From CAZEFK01 sp964511405 (GTDB taxonomy: Bacteria; Pseudomonadota; Alphaproteobacteria; Elsterales; Elsteraceae), in NCBI GenBank assembly GCA_964511405.1, contig CAZEFK010000328.1, positions 1 through 5,112 of the forward strand: 5,112 nucleotides of DNA. The letters are read 5' to 3'. Made by a program: the position numbers and the translations under genes. Below are positions 4,747-5,112 of the stretch, piece by piece. Under the pieces are notes generated by a model that worked only from the letters and a program-made list of their open reading frames with translations, was not told the origin of the DNA and searched no databases. The number at the start of each line of letters is the position of its first letter. Positions within the stretch are counted from its first letter, which is position 1.

Positions 4747-5112
4747 TCAGCCGTGGCCGCCACCGATCAGGGCGGCGAGATCGGTCAGCACGGTCAGGGG
4801 GTTGAGGCCGCCGGCGGTGGCCAGATAGCGGCGCTCCCAGACCGGGTCGAACGCCTGCCAGACCGGGCGCAGGCTGCCGCCGGCCGGCTCGGCCTGCTCG
4901 AACACGGCGCTGCCCAGGCGTGTCCAGGCCGGCGACGCCCGCCCGTCGCCAAACCCGGCCAGCGGCGCCAGCCCCAGCTCCAGCCAGCGATAGCCCGCCG
5001 CCGCGGCGTGGCGGATCACGTGCACGGCCAGGGCCTCGATCAGCGCCGGGTCGGTGCCGGCCGCGTATCGCAGCAGGTCCAGCGCCGCCTCGTGACGGGC
5101 GTCGGTCCCGAG
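4747..5112 (-). CDS. mprF: MprF-like aminoacyl-phosphatidylglycerol synthase (DUF2156), C-terminal end only
   Basis: The last 121 residues of a protein that continues past the right edge; the frame is open to base 5112 (visible N-end LGTDARHEAALDLLRY), so the GTG at 5025 is not a start. The fragment matches the end of the LPG-synthase (DUF2156, GNAT-like) domain: GYRWLELGLAPLAGF (40-54), W63xRLGSAVF, then FDPVWERRYLATAGGL (88-103) and LTDLAALIGGG (109-119). Full-length MprF moves lysine or alanine from charged tRNA onto phosphatidylglycerol in the inner membrane and flips the product, lowering the surface negative charge. Whether a flippase half is present cannot be seen. Compared with the family pattern as I recall it (roughly GLRxYKxKFxPxWxxRYL), the two lysines are replaced here (SLRPVWQAF). 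It ends 43 bases upstream of dmeR on the same strand. Confidence 0.78.
   Translation of the reverse strand, partial: LGTDARHEAALDLLRYAAGTDPALIEALAVHVIRHAAAAGYRWLELGLAPLAGFGDGRASPAWTRLGSAVFEQAEPAGGSLRPVWQAFDPVWERRYLATAGGLNPLTVLTDLAALIGGGHG

Overview
The window is very GC-rich (roughly 70% by eye), densely packed chromosomal DNA. It most likely comes from an alphaproteobacterium of the Rhodospirillales/Azospirillales kind. This is inferred from a class I lysyl-tRNA synthetase (the archaeal-type enzyme that many alphaproteobacteria carry), a DmeR/DmeF metal-efflux pair of the type known from rhizobia, and strong G/C preference at third codon positions. Nothing points to a mobile element or foreign DNA.

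Layout from left to right. (1) 1-1440, + strand: class I lysyl-tRNA synthetase, cut by the left edge just after its HIGH-type signature. (2) 1447-2455, - strand: a two-gene operon, a metal-binding-type cupin followed by a DUF924 protein, joined by an 8-base start/stop overlap and tail-to-tail with lysS. (3) 2480-2662, + strand: a well-conserved yybP-ykoY (manganese) riboswitch with a visible alternative-pairing expression platform. (4) 2663-3229, + strand: the gene it controls, a UPF0016/GDT1-family six-helix cation (Mn2+) exporter. (5) 3226-4413, - strand: DmeF-type CDF exporter for Co2+/Ni2+, whose stop codon interlocks with that of the Mn exporter in a shared CTAG. (6) 4425-4703, - strand: the RcnR/CsoR-family repressor dmeR, co-transcribed upstream of dmeF and preceded by a perfect 11-bp inverted-repeat operator at 4712-4738. 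(7) 4747-5112, - strand: the 3' end of an MprF/DUF2156-type aminoacyl-phosphatidylglycerol synthase, running off the right edge.

How it works together: the centre is a compact metal-homeostasis island. Two divalent-metal exporters face each other and are controlled by different kinds of sensor, an RNA that senses Mn2+ and a protein that senses Co2+/Ni2+. The two transcription units have no space between them for a terminator, so each should run into the other. The cupin gene starts only 24 bases from the predicted riboswitch 5' end, so the riboswitch promoter must overlap the cupin start. No tRNA, rRNA, CRISPR array, insertion sequence or intrinsic terminator with a U-tract is visible. The only non-coding stretch over 100 bases (2456-2662) is taken up by the riboswitch and its leader.
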